Below, one piece after another: positions 18,307 to 28,110 of a stretch of 64,000 bases of DNA. Position 1 is the stretch's first letter, and each line of letters begins with the position of its first letter. Below the pieces are notes generated by a model that saw nothing but the letters and a program-made list of their open reading frames with translations, did no database searches and was not told where the DNA came from. The translations under genes and the position numbers were made by a program. Source of the DNA: Streptomyces sp. MA5143a (GTDB taxonomy: Bacteria; Actinomycetota; Actinomycetes; Streptomycetales; Streptomycetaceae). Location of the stretch: NCBI RefSeq assembly GCF_900290235.1, contig NZ_OLMK01000077.1:61877-125876 (forward strand), written 5' to 3'.

Positions 18307-19084
18307 TGCCACTGGCCCTCAGAACCTTTTGCACAAGCTCCGGAACACTCTGGCCGAGGTCGGTGTCCGCCCGGGAAGCACCCTCATGGTGCACTCCTCA
18401 CTGGGCGGCACCGGGCTCGGTGCCACCGCCGTACGTGACGTGCTGCTGCGCGCGGTGGGACCGGACGGCACCCTGGTCGTGCCCGCGTTCACCCCGGAGA
18501 ACTCCGACACCTCCCGCGAGTACCGCCGCATGGTCGAGGGCATGACGGAGCAGGAGAGGGCCGAGTTCCGGGCCGGGGTGCTGCCGTTCGAACAGGGCGC
18601 GACACCCTGCCCGACCATGGGCGCTCTCGCCGAGTGCGTGCGGAGCACACCGGGCGCCCTCCGCAGCGCGCACCCACAGACATCCTTCGCCGGCCTCGGC
18701 CCACGCGCGGCGGAGTTGCTCACCGGCCACGATCCGCACTGCCACCTGGGTGAGGGCTCCCCCATGGCCAGGCTGTACGAGGCCGACGCGCGGATACTGC
18801 TCCTGCGGGTGGGTTTCGAGGTGTGCAGCGCCTTCCACCTCGCCGAGTACCGCATGACGCCTCCCCCGTCACGTCGGACGTACCGCTGTGTGGTGGAGGA
18901 GAAGGGCAACTGGATCGAGTACGAGGATCTCGACCTGTACGACGGGGACTTCGGCGAGATCGGGGCACGGGTCCCACGCGACCTGTACGAGGAAGGGGAA
19001 TGGGCGGGAAGCCGGGTCGTGCACATCGGAGTGCGTGACGCGGTCGACGCCGCAAGCAGGATCATGTCCGGATATCGCAGATGA
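18299..19084 (+). CDS. AAC(3)-family N-acetyltransferase-like protein
   Basis: The 261-residue protein has the family layout: LMVHSSLGGTG, GPDGTLVVPAFTPE, TPCPTMGALAECVRSTPGALRS, PQTSFAGLGPRAAEL and LLRVGFEVCSAFHLAEYR. Family members transfer acetyl from acetyl-CoA to an amine of aminoglycosides. Placed in an fxs operon and overlapping fxsB by 8 bases, this one more likely modifies the peptide or another metabolite than gives drug resistance; that is inference. A 7-bp hairpin (19086-19102) follows it. Confidence 0.8.
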   Translation: MADATGPQNLLHKLRNTLAEVGVRPGSTLMVHSSLGGTGLGATAVRDVLLRAVGPDGTLVVPAFTPENSDTSREYRRMVEGMTEQERAEFRAGVLPFEQGATPCPTMGALAECVRSTPGALRSAHPQTSFAGLGPRAAELLTGHDPHCHLGEGSPMARLYEADARILLLRVGFEVCSAFHLAEYRMTPPPSRRTYRCVVEEKGNWIEYEDLDLYDGDFGEIGARVPRDLYEEGEWAGSRVVHIGVRDAVDAASRIMSGYRR

Positions 19085-19191
19085 TTGGCGTGAAACACGC
19101 CATCCGACAGCCGGACGGGTCAGGCACATTGTTGGCTCCGGCCAGATGACTCTTCGGCGGGGGAACGAGGGCGTCCAGAGGCGGGGGGCAT

Positions 19192-20529
19192 GTGAACACG
19201 TACGCACGGGGGCGGGTCGTTCCGGACAAGAGGCCCTATTTCTTCCTGAGTTACGCCCACACGCCGTCCTCGGGGCCCGGTAGCGGCGACCCGAACCACT
19301 GGGTGCACACGCTCTTCAAGGACCTGTGCAAGGACATCCTCGAACTCACCGCCATCGACGGCACCCCCGTGGGTTTCATCGACCGGGAGATGCGGTCGGG
19401 AGCGGGCTGGCCGGAGCAGCTCAGCCTGAATCTCGCGCACTGCCGCGTCTTCGTGCCGCTGTACTCCCCGCGCTACTTCAGCAGTCCGTACTGCGGTCGG
19501 GAATGGTTCGCCTTCACCGACCGTATGCGCCAGGCACGGGACACGGGCGTCGGCGACATTCCGGCCATCGTGCCGGTGCTGTGGACCCGCGTCGACCTCA
19601 ACCGGCTCCCGGAGTCGGTGCGCAACATCCAGGTGGAGCAGACGGCTTTCGGCGAGCGTTACCTGTCCCACGGAATCTACGGACTGATCAAGCTCAAGCG
19701 GCTGCGGGACGAGTACGACGAGACCGTGCTGATGCTGGCCCAGCGCATCGTGCAGATCGCCGAGGAGACACCGCTGCCTTCCAGCGACCCCCGCCCGTTC
19801 GAGTCGCTGCCGAGCGCCTTCCGGCCCTCGGGTGACGGGCCCCGCCGGATCCACGTCAGCGTGGCCGCGCCCACCCGCCACACTGTTCCGGAACACCGTG
19901 GCCGTGACCCGTACGGTGACAACGCCCTCAAGTGGAACCCCTACCACAACGAGTCGCGACGGCCGCTGCCCGTGCTGGCGGAGGAGCTGATCCGGTCACT
20001 GGACTACCAGATCACCGTGTCCGACTTCGACGACTCCGATCCGGTCACCGCCGACCTCACCACGGGCGGCGCCGACGCCGAACCCGGCACCGAGTCCAGC
20101 CCGTCCGGTCATCCCGCGCTGCTGCTCGTCGACTGCTGGTCGGTCCTCGACGAGGAACGCCGGCGCCGGCTCAAGGCCTTCGACTCCGCCGCCCAGCCCT
20201 GGGTGGCGGCGGTGGTGCCCTGGAACCGCGCGGACTCCCCCTGCCAGGGTGACGAGGGGCGCCAGGTCAAGGCCGAACTCGAGCGCACCCTCCCGTCGAT
20301 CCTGGACCGCGGCCGCCGCACCGACTTCCGGATCGCCGTCAACGGCGTACCGACGCTCAAGGCGTTCACCGATGTGCTGCCGTCCGTCGTCGCACATCTG
20401 ACCCGGCAGTACCTCAAGAAGGCCGAGGCGCATCCACCCGAGGGCCCGCACTTCGAGCAACCCCGGTTGAAGGGCCCCACCTACCCGCCGTACACCACCG
20501 CGGGTCCCGACCCCCGAGGAGAAGCATGA
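19192..20529 (+). CDS. fxsC: FxsC TIR-like protein
   Basis: The 445-residue protein opens PYFFLSYAHTPSSGPGSGD, a TIR-like start, and continues with VGFIDREMRSGAGWPEQL, CRVFVPLYSPRYFSSPYCG and EWFAFTDRM. It then has a second region, about residues 280-415 (LLLVDCWSVLDEERRRRL, VAAVVPWNR), typical of FxsC. The TIR-like fold suggests protein-protein signalling or NAD handling; no catalytic Glu can be assigned safely. GTG start; the stop overlaps fxsT (ATGA). A 107-base gap before it may hold its own promoter. Confidence 0.85.
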   Translation: MNTYARGRVVPDKRPYFFLSYAHTPSSGPGSGDPNHWVHTLFKDLCKDILELTAIDGTPVGFIDREMRSGAGWPEQLSLNLAHCRVFVPLYSPRYFSSPYCGREWFAFTDRMRQARDTGVGDIPAIVPVLWTRVDLNRLPESVRNIQVEQTAFGERYLSHGIYGLIKLKRLRDEYDETVLMLAQRIVQIAEETPLPSSDPRPFESLPSAFRPSGDGPRRIHVSVAAPTRHTVPEHRGRDPYGDNALKWNPYHNESRRPLPVLAEELIRSLDYQITVSDFDDSDPVTADLTTGGADAEPGTESSPSGHPALLLVDCWSVLDEERRRRLKAFDSAAQPWVAAVVPWNRADSPCQGDEGRQVKAELERTLPSILDRGRRTDFRIAVNGVPTLKAFTDVLPSVVAHLTRQYLKKAEAHPPEGPHFEQPRLKGPTYPPYTTAGPDPRGEA

Positions 20530-23500
20530 CGGCCCGGCCCGGCGGACGCATCATCACCTTCTACTCGTACAAAGGCGGAACGGGCCGCACGATGGCCCTG
20601 GCCAACACGGCCTGGATCCTCGCCGCCAACGGCAAGCGCGTGCTGGCCGTCGACTGGGACCTGGAGGCGCCGGGCCTGCACCGGTTCTTCGAACCGTTCC
20701 TCGACCCCAACGCGCTGGCCGCGACCTCAGGCGTCATCGACATCATCACCGAGTACTCCTGGGCGGCCACCACGGGCGAACCCCGCCCCGGGCCCTGGCA
20801 CCTGGACTACGCCCGTGTCGAGGACCACGCCGTCTCCCTCGAACCCGAGCGGTTCGGCCTGTCCTTCCCGGACGGCGGCACGCTCGACTTCCTGTCCGCC
20901 GGACGCCAGAACCGGGAGTACTCGGCGACCGTCTCCTCGTTCGAGTGGGACAACTTCTACGAGCGGCTCGGCGGCGGTCTGTTCCTGGACGCGCTGCGCG
21001 ACGACATGAAGGCGTCGTACGACTACGTCCTCATCGACAGCCGCACGGGCCTGTCCGACAACGCGGACATCTGCACGATCCAGATGCCCGACGTGCTCGT
21101 CGACTGCTTCACGCTCAGCGGCCAGGCACTGGACGGCGCCGCCGCCGTCGCGCAGACCGTGGCCATGGGCTACCGCAAGCGGCACATCCGGGTCCTGCCC
21201 GTCCCGATGCGGATCGACGAGGGCGAGAAGGAGAAGGTCGACGCGGGGCGGGCGCTGGCCCGGCTGAAGTTCGACGGGCTGCCCAAGGGAGCCGACGGGC
21301 AGGAGCTGAGCCCGGAGGAGCAGACCACGTACTGGGGCACGGTGGAGATCCCCTATCGTCCGTACTACGCGTACGAGGAGACGCTCGCCACCGTCGGCGA
21401 CAAGAGCGGCATCGCGAACTCCCTGCTGTCGGCCTTCGAACGGCTGACTGCGGTGCTCTCCGACGGCGAGGTCACCCAGCTGCCGCCGGTGCCCGAACCG
21501 CTCCGGCTGCGCTGTCTGGAGGCGTTCACACGGCAGTCTCCGGCGACGCGGACCGTGCATGTCCTCGTGGCGTACGCGGCGGAGAACCGCATGTGGGCCG
21601 AGTGGACCGAAGGTGTGCTCAAACGGGCCGGCTGTCGGGTGGCCCTGCACGAGGTGGCCACCGAACCCGGGGAGAGGCCCGCCGCGGAGACCCGTGTGCT
21701 GTTCCTGCTGTCACACGCCTTCCAGAAGTCCCGCAACGCGGAGTCGGTGCGGCGCGTCCTCACCCCCACCCTGCAGAACGCCCCCGCCGCCGTCCACGCC
21801 CACGCGCGCGTGGACGACGTCCGGCCGACCGGCCATACCTCGGACCTGGTCGACCTGCACCGCATGGACGAGACGGGCGGTGCCAGGGCGCTCCTGGAGG
21901 CCTTGGGCCTGCGGGCGGAGCCCGTGACCACCGGAGCGTCCGACCCTCGCTTCCCGGGCCGGACACCGGCCATCTGGAACGCCCCCCAGCGCAACACCAC
22001 CTTCACCGGGCGCGGCGTCATCCTCGACGAGCTGCGGGAGCAGCTCCGCGGCGGCATGTCCGTCGTACTGCCGCGCCCGCAGGCGCTGTTCGGGCTCGGG
22101 GGTGTGGGCAAGACCCAGTTGGCGCTGGAGTACGTGCACCGGTTCATGGCCGACTACGACCTGGTGTGGTGGATCTCCGCCGAGCATGTCGACAACGTCG
22201 TGGACTCGCTCGCCCTGCTCGGCTCCAGGATCGGTGCGCCCGGCGGCGACGACATGGCGCTGGCCAGCCAGGAAGCGGTACAGATGCTGGCCCGGGGAGT
22301 GCCGACCACGCGCTGGCTGCTGGTCTTCGACAACGCGGACGACCCCGGAGTGCTCTCGCCGTTCTTCCCGATGGGCGGCGGCGGGCACATCCTCGTCACC
22401 TCCCGCAACCAGTCCTGGGCCGACCGGGGCGCCTCACTGACGGTCGATGTGTTCCTGCGTCAGGAAAGCATCGAACATCTCTCGCTGCGGGCACCCGGAC
22501 TGAGCAGCGAGGAGGCCGACCGGGTCGCGGAGGCGGTCGGTGACCTGCCACTGGCCGTGGAGCAGGCGGCGGCCTGGCTCGCCGAGACGGCCACCCCCGT
22601 GGAGGAGTACCTGCGCGAACTCACCGAGCAGACCACCCACGTCCTGGACCTCAACCAGCCCACCGACTACCCGATGACGGTGGCCGCGACCTGGAACATC
22701 TCGATCGCCCGGCTGGCCGAACGTTCCCCCGCCTCGGTGCGGCTCCTCCAGCTGTGCGCGTTCATGGCCCCCGAGCCGATCTCCTCCCGGCTGCTGTACA
22801 GCAAGGAGATGCGCGACGAGCTCCGGAAGGTCGACCCCGCTCTCCAGGAGAACCTGATGCTGGGGCGGGTGATCCGGGAGATAGCCCGCCTGGCTCTCGC
22901 CAAGGTCGACCAGGTCAGCAACAGCGTGCAGATCCACCGTCTGGTCCAGGCCGTGATCCGCTCCCAGCTCACCGTGGACGAGCAGCGGCGCGCCCGGCAC
23001 GTCGTCCACACCGTCCTGGCGGGCGCCCGCCCCGACGTCGACGAGCCCACCGACGACCCCGCGACGTGGCCGCTGTTCGAGGGCATCTGGCCCCATCTGC
23101 GTCCCTCGGACATCCGTGACTGCACCGAGGTCGAACCCCGTCGGCTGCTCATCGACCGCATCCGCTACCTCTGGAAGCGCGGCGCCTTCCCGGACGCCCA
23201 GCGCCTGGCCGAGGAACTGCTGGCGTACTGGCGGCAGACGCTCGGTGAGAACGACCGGCAGCACCTGTACCTGCGGGGCCAGCTCGCCAACGTCCTGCGT
23301 TCCCAGGGGCGTTTCGTGGAGGCGAAGGCGATCGACGAGGACCTCGTGGAACACCAGCGCCGCGTCCTCGGCCCGTCCGACGCCCACACGTACATCACCA
23401 CCTCGTCCCTCGCCAGCGACTACGCGGCCCTCGGCGAGTACCGCAACGCGGTGGAGCTGGCCCGCGACGCCCACCAGGGGTTCAGCCAGATCTTTCACGA

Positions 23501-24464
23501 GTCGCATCCGCGGACGCTCAGCGCCGCGAACAACCTCGCGCTGGCGCTGCGGATGGTCGGCCGCTACGACGACGCCCGGGACATCGACCAGGACACCTAC
23601 GGCCGCCGCAAGGACGTCCTCGGCCCCGACCACCCGTACACGCTGTCATCCGCCACGAGTCTCGGCCGTGACCTGCGCGAGGTGGGGCGGTACACGGACT
23701 CGGTGGACCTGCTGTCGGAGGCGTACGAGGCACACAAACGGAAGCTGGGCAAGAACTTCCCCGGCACCCTCAGCTGCGCCAAATCGCTTGCCGTGTCGCT
23801 GAGACGAGCGGGGGACTTCACGAACGCGAAGGCGCTGACACGGGCGACCCGGGAGCAGTACCACAAGCAGTACGACGCCCACACCCCGGACTCCCTGGCC
23901 TGCGACCTGAACTGGGCGGCGGACCTGTACGCCGACGACAAGCGGGAGGAGGCACGCCGGATCGCGCTGGCCGCGCTGGCCGAGTACGTGCGGGTGCCCG
24001 GGGAAGAGCATCCGTACACTCAGGCCGCGCTCAACAACCTCGGCATCTACCACTGGGCCTGCGGGGACGTCGAGGAGGCGGACGCGGTGTTCCAGCGCGT
24101 GATGCACCGGATGGGGGACGTGCTGGGCGACCAGCATCCGCACACGCTCTTCTGCCAGGCCAACTACGCCAACATCTGCGCCGAGCAGGGCCGGTACGAG
24201 GAGGCGTGGGCGCTGGAGGAGCCGGCCCGGGCCGCGCTCCAACAGGTACTCGGCCCGCACCATCCCGAAGCGCTGGGTGTCGTCGCCAACTCCACCCTGA
24301 CGCTGCGACGGCTCGGCCGGACCGAGGAGGCGGAGCGCCTGCGCGCGGAGACGATCGCGGAACTCACCCGGCAGAGTCGCCAGTTGGGCGAGGGCAACGG
24401 CATCTCCCACCTCGTCTCCCGGGAACGCCGGATCTACCGCGATCTGGAGCCACTGGCGGTCTGA
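20526..24464 (+). CDS. fxsT: FxsT: ParA-like NTPase, TIR-like, NB-ARC and TPR protein
   Basis: The 1312-residue protein has four parts. Residues 1-300 are a MinD/ParA-like ATPase (YSYKGGTGRTMALAN, VLAVDWDLEAPGL). Residues 340-450 are a TIR-like region (VHVLVAYAAENRMWAEW, VLFLLSHAFQKS). An NB-ARC ATPase follows, with ALFGLGGVGKTQLALEYV at about residue 520 and LLVFDNADD. About ten TPR-like repeats fill residues 880-1290 (LGPDHPYTL, LNNLGIYHW). This is a STAND-type architecture, as in sensors of stress or infection. It is coupled to fxsC. Confidence 0.88.
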   Translation: MTARPGGRIITFYSYKGGTGRTMALANTAWILAANGKRVLAVDWDLEAPGLHRFFEPFLDPNALAATSGVIDIITEYSWAATTGEPRPGPWHLDYARVEDHAVSLEPERFGLSFPDGGTLDFLSAGRQNREYSATVSSFEWDNFYERLGGGLFLDALRDDMKASYDYVLIDSRTGLSDNADICTIQMPDVLVDCFTLSGQALDGAAAVAQTVAMGYRKRHIRVLPVPMRIDEGEKEKVDAGRALARLKFDGLPKGADGQELSPEEQTTYWGTVEIPYRPYYAYEETLATVGDKSGIANSLLSAFERLTAVLSDGEVTQLPPVPEPLRLRCLEAFTRQSPATRTVHVLVAYAAENRMWAEWTEGVLKRAGCRVALHEVATEPGERPAAETRVLFLLSHAFQKSRNAESVRRVLTPTLQNAPAAVHAHARVDDVRPTGHTSDLVDLHRMDETGGARALLEALGLRAEPVTTGASDPRFPGRTPAIWNAPQRNTTFTGRGVILDELREQLRGGMSVVLPRPQALFGLGGVGKTQLALEYVHRFMADYDLVWWISAEHVDNVVDSLALLGSRIGAPGGDDMALASQEAVQMLARGVPTTRWLLVFDNADDPGVLSPFFPMGGGGHILVTSRNQSWADRGASLTVDVFLRQESIEHLSLRAPGLSSEEADRVAEAVGDLPLAVEQAAAWLAETATPVEEYLRELTEQTTHVLDLNQPTDYPMTVAATWNISIARLAERSPASVRLLQLCAFMAPEPISSRLLYSKEMRDELRKVDPALQENLMLGRVIREIARLALAKVDQVSNSVQIHRLVQAVIRSQLTVDEQRRARHVVHTVLAGARPDVDEPTDDPATWPLFEGIWPHLRPSDIRDCTEVEPRRLLIDRIRYLWKRGAFPDAQRLAEELLAYWRQTLGENDRQHLYLRGQLANVLRSQGRFVEAKAIDEDLVEHQRRVLGPSDAHTYITTSSLASDYAALGEYRNAVELARDAHQGFSQIFHESHPRTLSAANNLALALRMVGRYDDARDIDQDTYGRRKDVLGPDHPYTLSSATSLGRDLREVGRYTDSVDLLSEAYEAHKRKLGKNFPGTLSCAKSLAVSLRRAGDFTNAKALTRATREQYHKQYDAHTPDSLACDLNWAADLYADDKREEARRIALAALAEYVRVPGEEHPYTQAALNNLGIYHWACGDVEEADAVFQRVMHRMGDVLGDQHPHTLFCQANYANICAEQGRYEEAWALEEPARAALQQVLGPHHPEALGVVANSTLTLRRLGRTEEAERLRAETIAELTRQSRQLGEGNGISHLVSRERRIYRDLEPLAV

Positions 24465-24490
24465 CGGTGTTCCACGGACGTCCGCCCGGC

Positions 24491-25402
24491 TCAGACCGGC
24501 GGTGTCATGGGCAGGGGTGTCCCCTTGAGGAGCCAGCCCAGCACCGTCGGCAGGGCGCGAAGCGAGGCGAAGTGGGCGGCGGCCGGTTCCAGGACGGCGG
24601 TGGCACGCGGAACGCGTTCGGCGAGCCACGACGAATGGGCCGCCGGGGAGAAGACGTCCTTCGCCCCGAACCAGAACAGCACGGGTACCCGGATCTCACC
24701 GGGGTCGAAGCCCCAGGGCGAGGTCAGCGCCAGCGCGTCGTCGAGCCATCCGTACGGGGAGAGCCGCACCGCCTCGTGGTAGTTGCGCAGCAGCATGGAG
24801 CGAATCCCGTTGTCGGAGACGATCAGACGGTCGTCGTCGGTGAGATCGGCGCGGAGGTCCTCCAGCAGGCGGGCGGGGTCGGAGCGGATCGCGTCGGAAC
24901 GCGGGATCAGCCGGTCGGTGAAGCCCTGCGGGTCGGTGAGCAGCGAGCGGAAGTCCCGCACGTTCGACGGCGCCATGCCCGCGAACCAGTCCAGGCCCGC
25001 CGCGTCACGGGGCGCGAGGGTGACGAGTGCCGCGGCCCTCGTCACCCGGTGCGGCAGCAGGGCGGCGCACGCCAGGGCGTGCGGGGCGCCCCCGGAACGG
25101 CCCACCACCGCGAACCGGTCCACCCCGAGGGCGTCGGCGACGACGGTGACGTCCTCCACCGCGTCCACGATGCGACGCCCCATTCGGCGGTCGGATCCTC
25201 CGTAGCCGGGCCGGTCGTAGCTGATGAGGCGCGTCCCCCGCTGGTAGAGGAACATCGGCCGCGGCCGGGGGCCGACTCGGCTGCCCGGCATGCCGTGGAA
25301 GAGAAAGACGGGCCGTCCTGCCGGATCCCCCGAGCACTCGACCCGGAGCAGCCGCCCGTCGGGCGCCCGGACATGGTCCGGTGCCCGTGCGAGATCATGC
25401 AC
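24491..25402 (-). CDS. Alpha/beta hydrolase
   Basis: Start at GTG 25402, preceded by GGAGGGGGAG; longer frames are unsupported. The 303-residue protein has the oxyanion motif FLFHGMPGSR, the nucleophile elbow VGRSGGAPHALA, an acid in FWFGAKDVFSP and a catalytic-like His in AAAHFASLRAL. Substrate unknown. It is convergent with fxsT and divergent from the KstD-like gene. Confidence 0.8.
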   Translation of the reverse strand: MHDLARAPDHVRAPDGRLLRVECSGDPAGRPVFLFHGMPGSRVGPRPRPMFLYQRGTRLISYDRPGYGGSDRRMGRRIVDAVEDVTVVADALGVDRFAVVGRSGGAPHALACAALLPHRVTRAAALVTLAPRDAAGLDWFAGMAPSNVRDFRSLLTDPQGFTDRLIPRSDAIRSDPARLLEDLRADLTDDDRLIVSDNGIRSMLLRNYHEAVRLSPYGWLDDALALTSPWGFDPGEIRVPVLFWFGAKDVFSPAAHSSWLAERVPRATAVLEPAAAHFASLRALPTVLGWLLKGTPLPMTPPV

Positions 25403-25773
25403 AGCGCTCCCCCTCCCTCGGTCCGTCAGGACCGGGACCACGCTGCCCGGACCGTTCCCGTTCGTCCTTCCCGCGAAACGGTTCGAGCGCGTGACGGCGG
25501 CGCGGGCGCCGGGCGACGCACCTCTTCCGGCCATGCGCGCCTCACGGTGCCGACACCTCCTGGCCCGGCGCCCGCCACCGGGTCGTGCGCCACGCCGACG
25601 GCTGCGCGAGACGCGTTCTCGTACGGAACATCCTGCCCGACGCATGCCTTGACTTCGCCATCCCCGCCCGTCAGATTCGAGGCTCCGCACCCCACCCGGG
25701 ACACACGGCAGACGTGTGTCCGCCGGGCGAACAGCACGGCCACCCACCCCTTCACCAGGCTGGAGCGACCTGC
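25403..25773. other. Divergent promoter region
   Basis: A 371-base gap separates the hydrolase and KstD-like genes. It holds no convincing gene. A possible promoter for the right-hand gene is TTGACT (25649-25654), a 17-bp spacer, then CAGATT (25672-25677). No operator palindrome stands out. Confidence 0.35.
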
Positions 25774-27582
25774 ATGTCCAAGAGCGCGGACCCCCACAGA
25801 GGTTCGACCGTACCGGCCGCCACCCCGTCGCGGCGGCATGTGCTCGGGGCCGCCGCCGGTGCCGGGGCCGCCGTGGCGGCCGGGGGGCTCGGCGGTACCG
25901 CCGTCGCGGCGGAATCGGCTGCCGCCCCTCCCCTGCTCGGCACCTACGACGTCGTCGTCATCGGCTCCGGTGCCGCCGGGATGACCGCCGCGCTGACGGC
26001 GGCCAAGAAGGGGCTGAGCTGTGTCGTCGTGGAGAAGGCGCCGACCTTCGGGGGGTCGGCGGCCCGTTCCGGCGCGGGGATCTGGCTGCCCAACAACAGC
26101 GTCATCAAGGCCGCCGGTGTGCCCGACACCCCGGCGAAGGCCGCCCAGTACCTCGCGGCCGTGGTCGGCGACGAGGTGCCGGCCGACCGGCAGAAGGCGT
26201 TCCTGGACCACGGCCCCGCCATGCTCTCCTTCGTCATGGCGAACAGCCCGCTCAGGTTCCGCTGGATGGAGGGGTACAGCGACTACTACCCGGAGCTGCC
26301 CGGCGGTCTGCCGAACGGCCGCTCCATCGAGCCCGACCAGCTCGACGGGAACGTGCTGGGCGCCGAACTCGCCCGGCTGAACCCGGCGTACCTGGCCACC
26401 CCGCCCGGCATGGTCGTCTTCAGCGCCGACTACAAGTGGCTCGCCCTGACCGCCGTGAGCGCCAAGGGGCTCGCCGTCGCCACCGAGTGCCTCGCGCGGG
26501 GCACCAAGGCCGCGCTGCTCGGGCAGAAGCCGCTCACCATGGGCCAGGCCCTCGCGGGCGGACTGCGCGCCGGGCTCCTCTCCGCCGACGTCCCGGTGTG
26601 GCTCGACACCCCGCTCACCGACCTGCACATCGAGAACGGGGCGGTCACCGGGGCCGTCGTCACCCGCGCCGGCACCCCCGGGCTGCTGCGCGCCCGACGC
26701 GGCGTCGTCGTCGGCTCCGGCGGCTTCGAGCACAACGCCGCCATGCGCGAGCAGTACCAGGAGCCGCCCGTCGCCCACTGGTCCGTGGGCGCCAAGGAGA
26801 ACACCGGCGACGGCATCCGCGCCGGGCAGCGCGCGGGCGCCGACGTGGCGCTGATGGACGACGCCTGGTGGGGGCCGGCCATCGCCACACCGGGGCAGCC
26901 GTGGTTCTGCCTCGCCGAACGCACGCTTCCCGGCGGGCTGTTGGTGAACGCGGCGGGCGCCCGGTTCGTCAACGAGGCCGGGCCGTACAGCGATGTCGTC
27001 CACACGATGTACGAGCGCGACACCCCGGCCGCCCGGCACATCCCGGCCTGGCTGATCGTCGACCAGAACTACCGCAACCGGTACCTGTTCAAGGACATCG
27101 TGCCGACGTTCCCGTTCCCCGCCGACTGGTACGACGCGGGGGCCGTCCACAAGGCGTGGTCGCTGGACGCGCTCGCCTCGGCGATCGGGGTCCCCGCGGG
27201 CGCGCTGCGCGCCACCGTCGACCGCTTCAACTCCCTGGCCCGGCAGGGCGACGACACCGACTTCGGGCGCGGCGACAGCGCCTACGACCACTACTACACG
27301 GACCCGTCCGTGCAGCCCAACTCCTGTCTGGCGCCGCTGTGGCTGCCGCCGTACTACGCCCTGCGCATCGTCCCCGGCGACCTCGGCACGAAGGGCGGGC
27401 TCCTCACCGACGCCCGCGCCCGTGTGCTGCGCCCGGACGGCTCGGTGATCCGCGGCCTGTACGCGGCGGGCAACGCCAGCGCCGCGGTGATGGGCCGCAG
27501 TTACGCGGGGGCCGGCTCGACGATCGGGCCCGCGATGACCTTCGGTTACGTGGCGGCGCTGGACCTCGCGGGCGCCCTGTGA
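25774..27582 (+). CDS. KstD-like FAD-dependent 3-ketosteroid dehydrogenase family protein, Tat-exported
   Basis: The 602-residue protein begins with a Tat-type signal (SRRHVLGAAAGAGAAVAAGG), then the FAD site YDVVVIGSGAAGMTAAL. The C-terminus has the KstD signature blocks IVPGDLGTKGGL, GLYAAGNASAAVMG and GAGSTIGPAMTFGY. KstD enzymes desaturate ring A of 3-ketosteroids. A Tat signal is unusual for KstD, so this may be a different flavin dehydrogenase acting outside the cell. No other steroid genes are nearby. Confidence 0.78.
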   Translation: MSKSADPHRGSTVPAATPSRRHVLGAAAGAGAAVAAGGLGGTAVAAESAAAPPLLGTYDVVVIGSGAAGMTAALTAAKKGLSCVVVEKAPTFGGSAARSGAGIWLPNNSVIKAAGVPDTPAKAAQYLAAVVGDEVPADRQKAFLDHGPAMLSFVMANSPLRFRWMEGYSDYYPELPGGLPNGRSIEPDQLDGNVLGAELARLNPAYLATPPGMVVFSADYKWLALTAVSAKGLAVATECLARGTKAALLGQKPLTMGQALAGGLRAGLLSADVPVWLDTPLTDLHIENGAVTGAVVTRAGTPGLLRARRGVVVGSGGFEHNAAMREQYQEPPVAHWSVGAKENTGDGIRAGQRAGADVALMDDAWWGPAIATPGQPWFCLAERTLPGGLLVNAAGARFVNEAGPYSDVVHTMYERDTPAARHIPAWLIVDQNYRNRYLFKDIVPTFPFPADWYDAGAVHKAWSLDALASAIGVPAGALRATVDRFNSLARQGDDTDFGRGDSAYDHYYTDPSVQPNSCLAPLWLPPYYALRIVPGDLGTKGGLLTDARARVLRPDGSVIRGLYAAGNASAAVMGRSYAGAGSTIGPAMTFGYVAALDLAGAL

Positions 27583-27613
27583 GCCCGGCGGCCGGACCGC
27601 TCCGCGGGCGGGG

Positions 27614-28066
27614 CTACCCGGCCAGCCGCAGGTCGATCCACCAGGCCGGGTCGCCGTCCAGTCGGTAGCGGTCGATCTGTACGAAGCCGTGTTTCCCGGC
27701 GAAGCGGAGGCCGGTCTCGTTCGATTCCAGGACACAGGTCTCGATGACCCGGGCGCCCAGCTCGCGTGCCTTCAGGAGGGCGCGTTCGTACAGGTGCCCG
27801 CCGTGTCCGCGGCCGCGGTGCCCGGCGAGGACGCGGGCGATGACCACGGCCGTGGCGTCGTCGCCGCCGGGCGGGCGGACCGTGGAGTTGCCGATCAACT
27901 CGCCGTCCGCATAGGCCAGTTCCAGGTGGTTGCGGATGGCGCGCTCACGGACGTCGTCCAGGGAGAGGACGTGCGCGGGGATGATCGTGTTGTGGACGTA
28001 CCGCCAGGCTTCGAGCTGCTCGTCGCCTGCGGCACCGTCCACGTGCTGGATGTCGAGGGCGGTCAC
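27614..28066 (-). CDS. GNAT-family N-acetyltransferase
   Basis: A 150-residue GNAT protein: the acetyl-CoA loop is VLAGHRGRGHGGHLYERAL and the C-terminal motif is NETGLRFAGKHGFVQIDRYR. Substrate unknown. It follows the cyclase-like gene on the same strand with a 44-base gap. Confidence 0.8.
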   Translation of the reverse strand: MTALDIQHVDGAAGDEQLEAWRYVHNTIIPAHVLSLDDVRERAIRNHLELAYADGELIGNSTVRPPGGDDATAVVIARVLAGHRGRGHGGHLYERALLKARELGARVIETCVLESNETGLRFAGKHGFVQIDRYRLDGDPAWWIDLRLAG

Positions 28067-28110
28067 CGGCTCAGCCTAGGCATCCCGCACCGCCCCGCAC
28101 ACCCGGTATT

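Noticed and set aside
18299..19084. A true aminoglycoside resistance gene
   Set aside because: The family match is real, but the gene is translationally coupled to fxsB in a peptide-maturation locus, so resistance is not the likely role.
25774..27582. Steroid catabolism region
   Set aside because: Only one KstD-like gene is present, with a Tat signal, and no other sterol genes are nearby.
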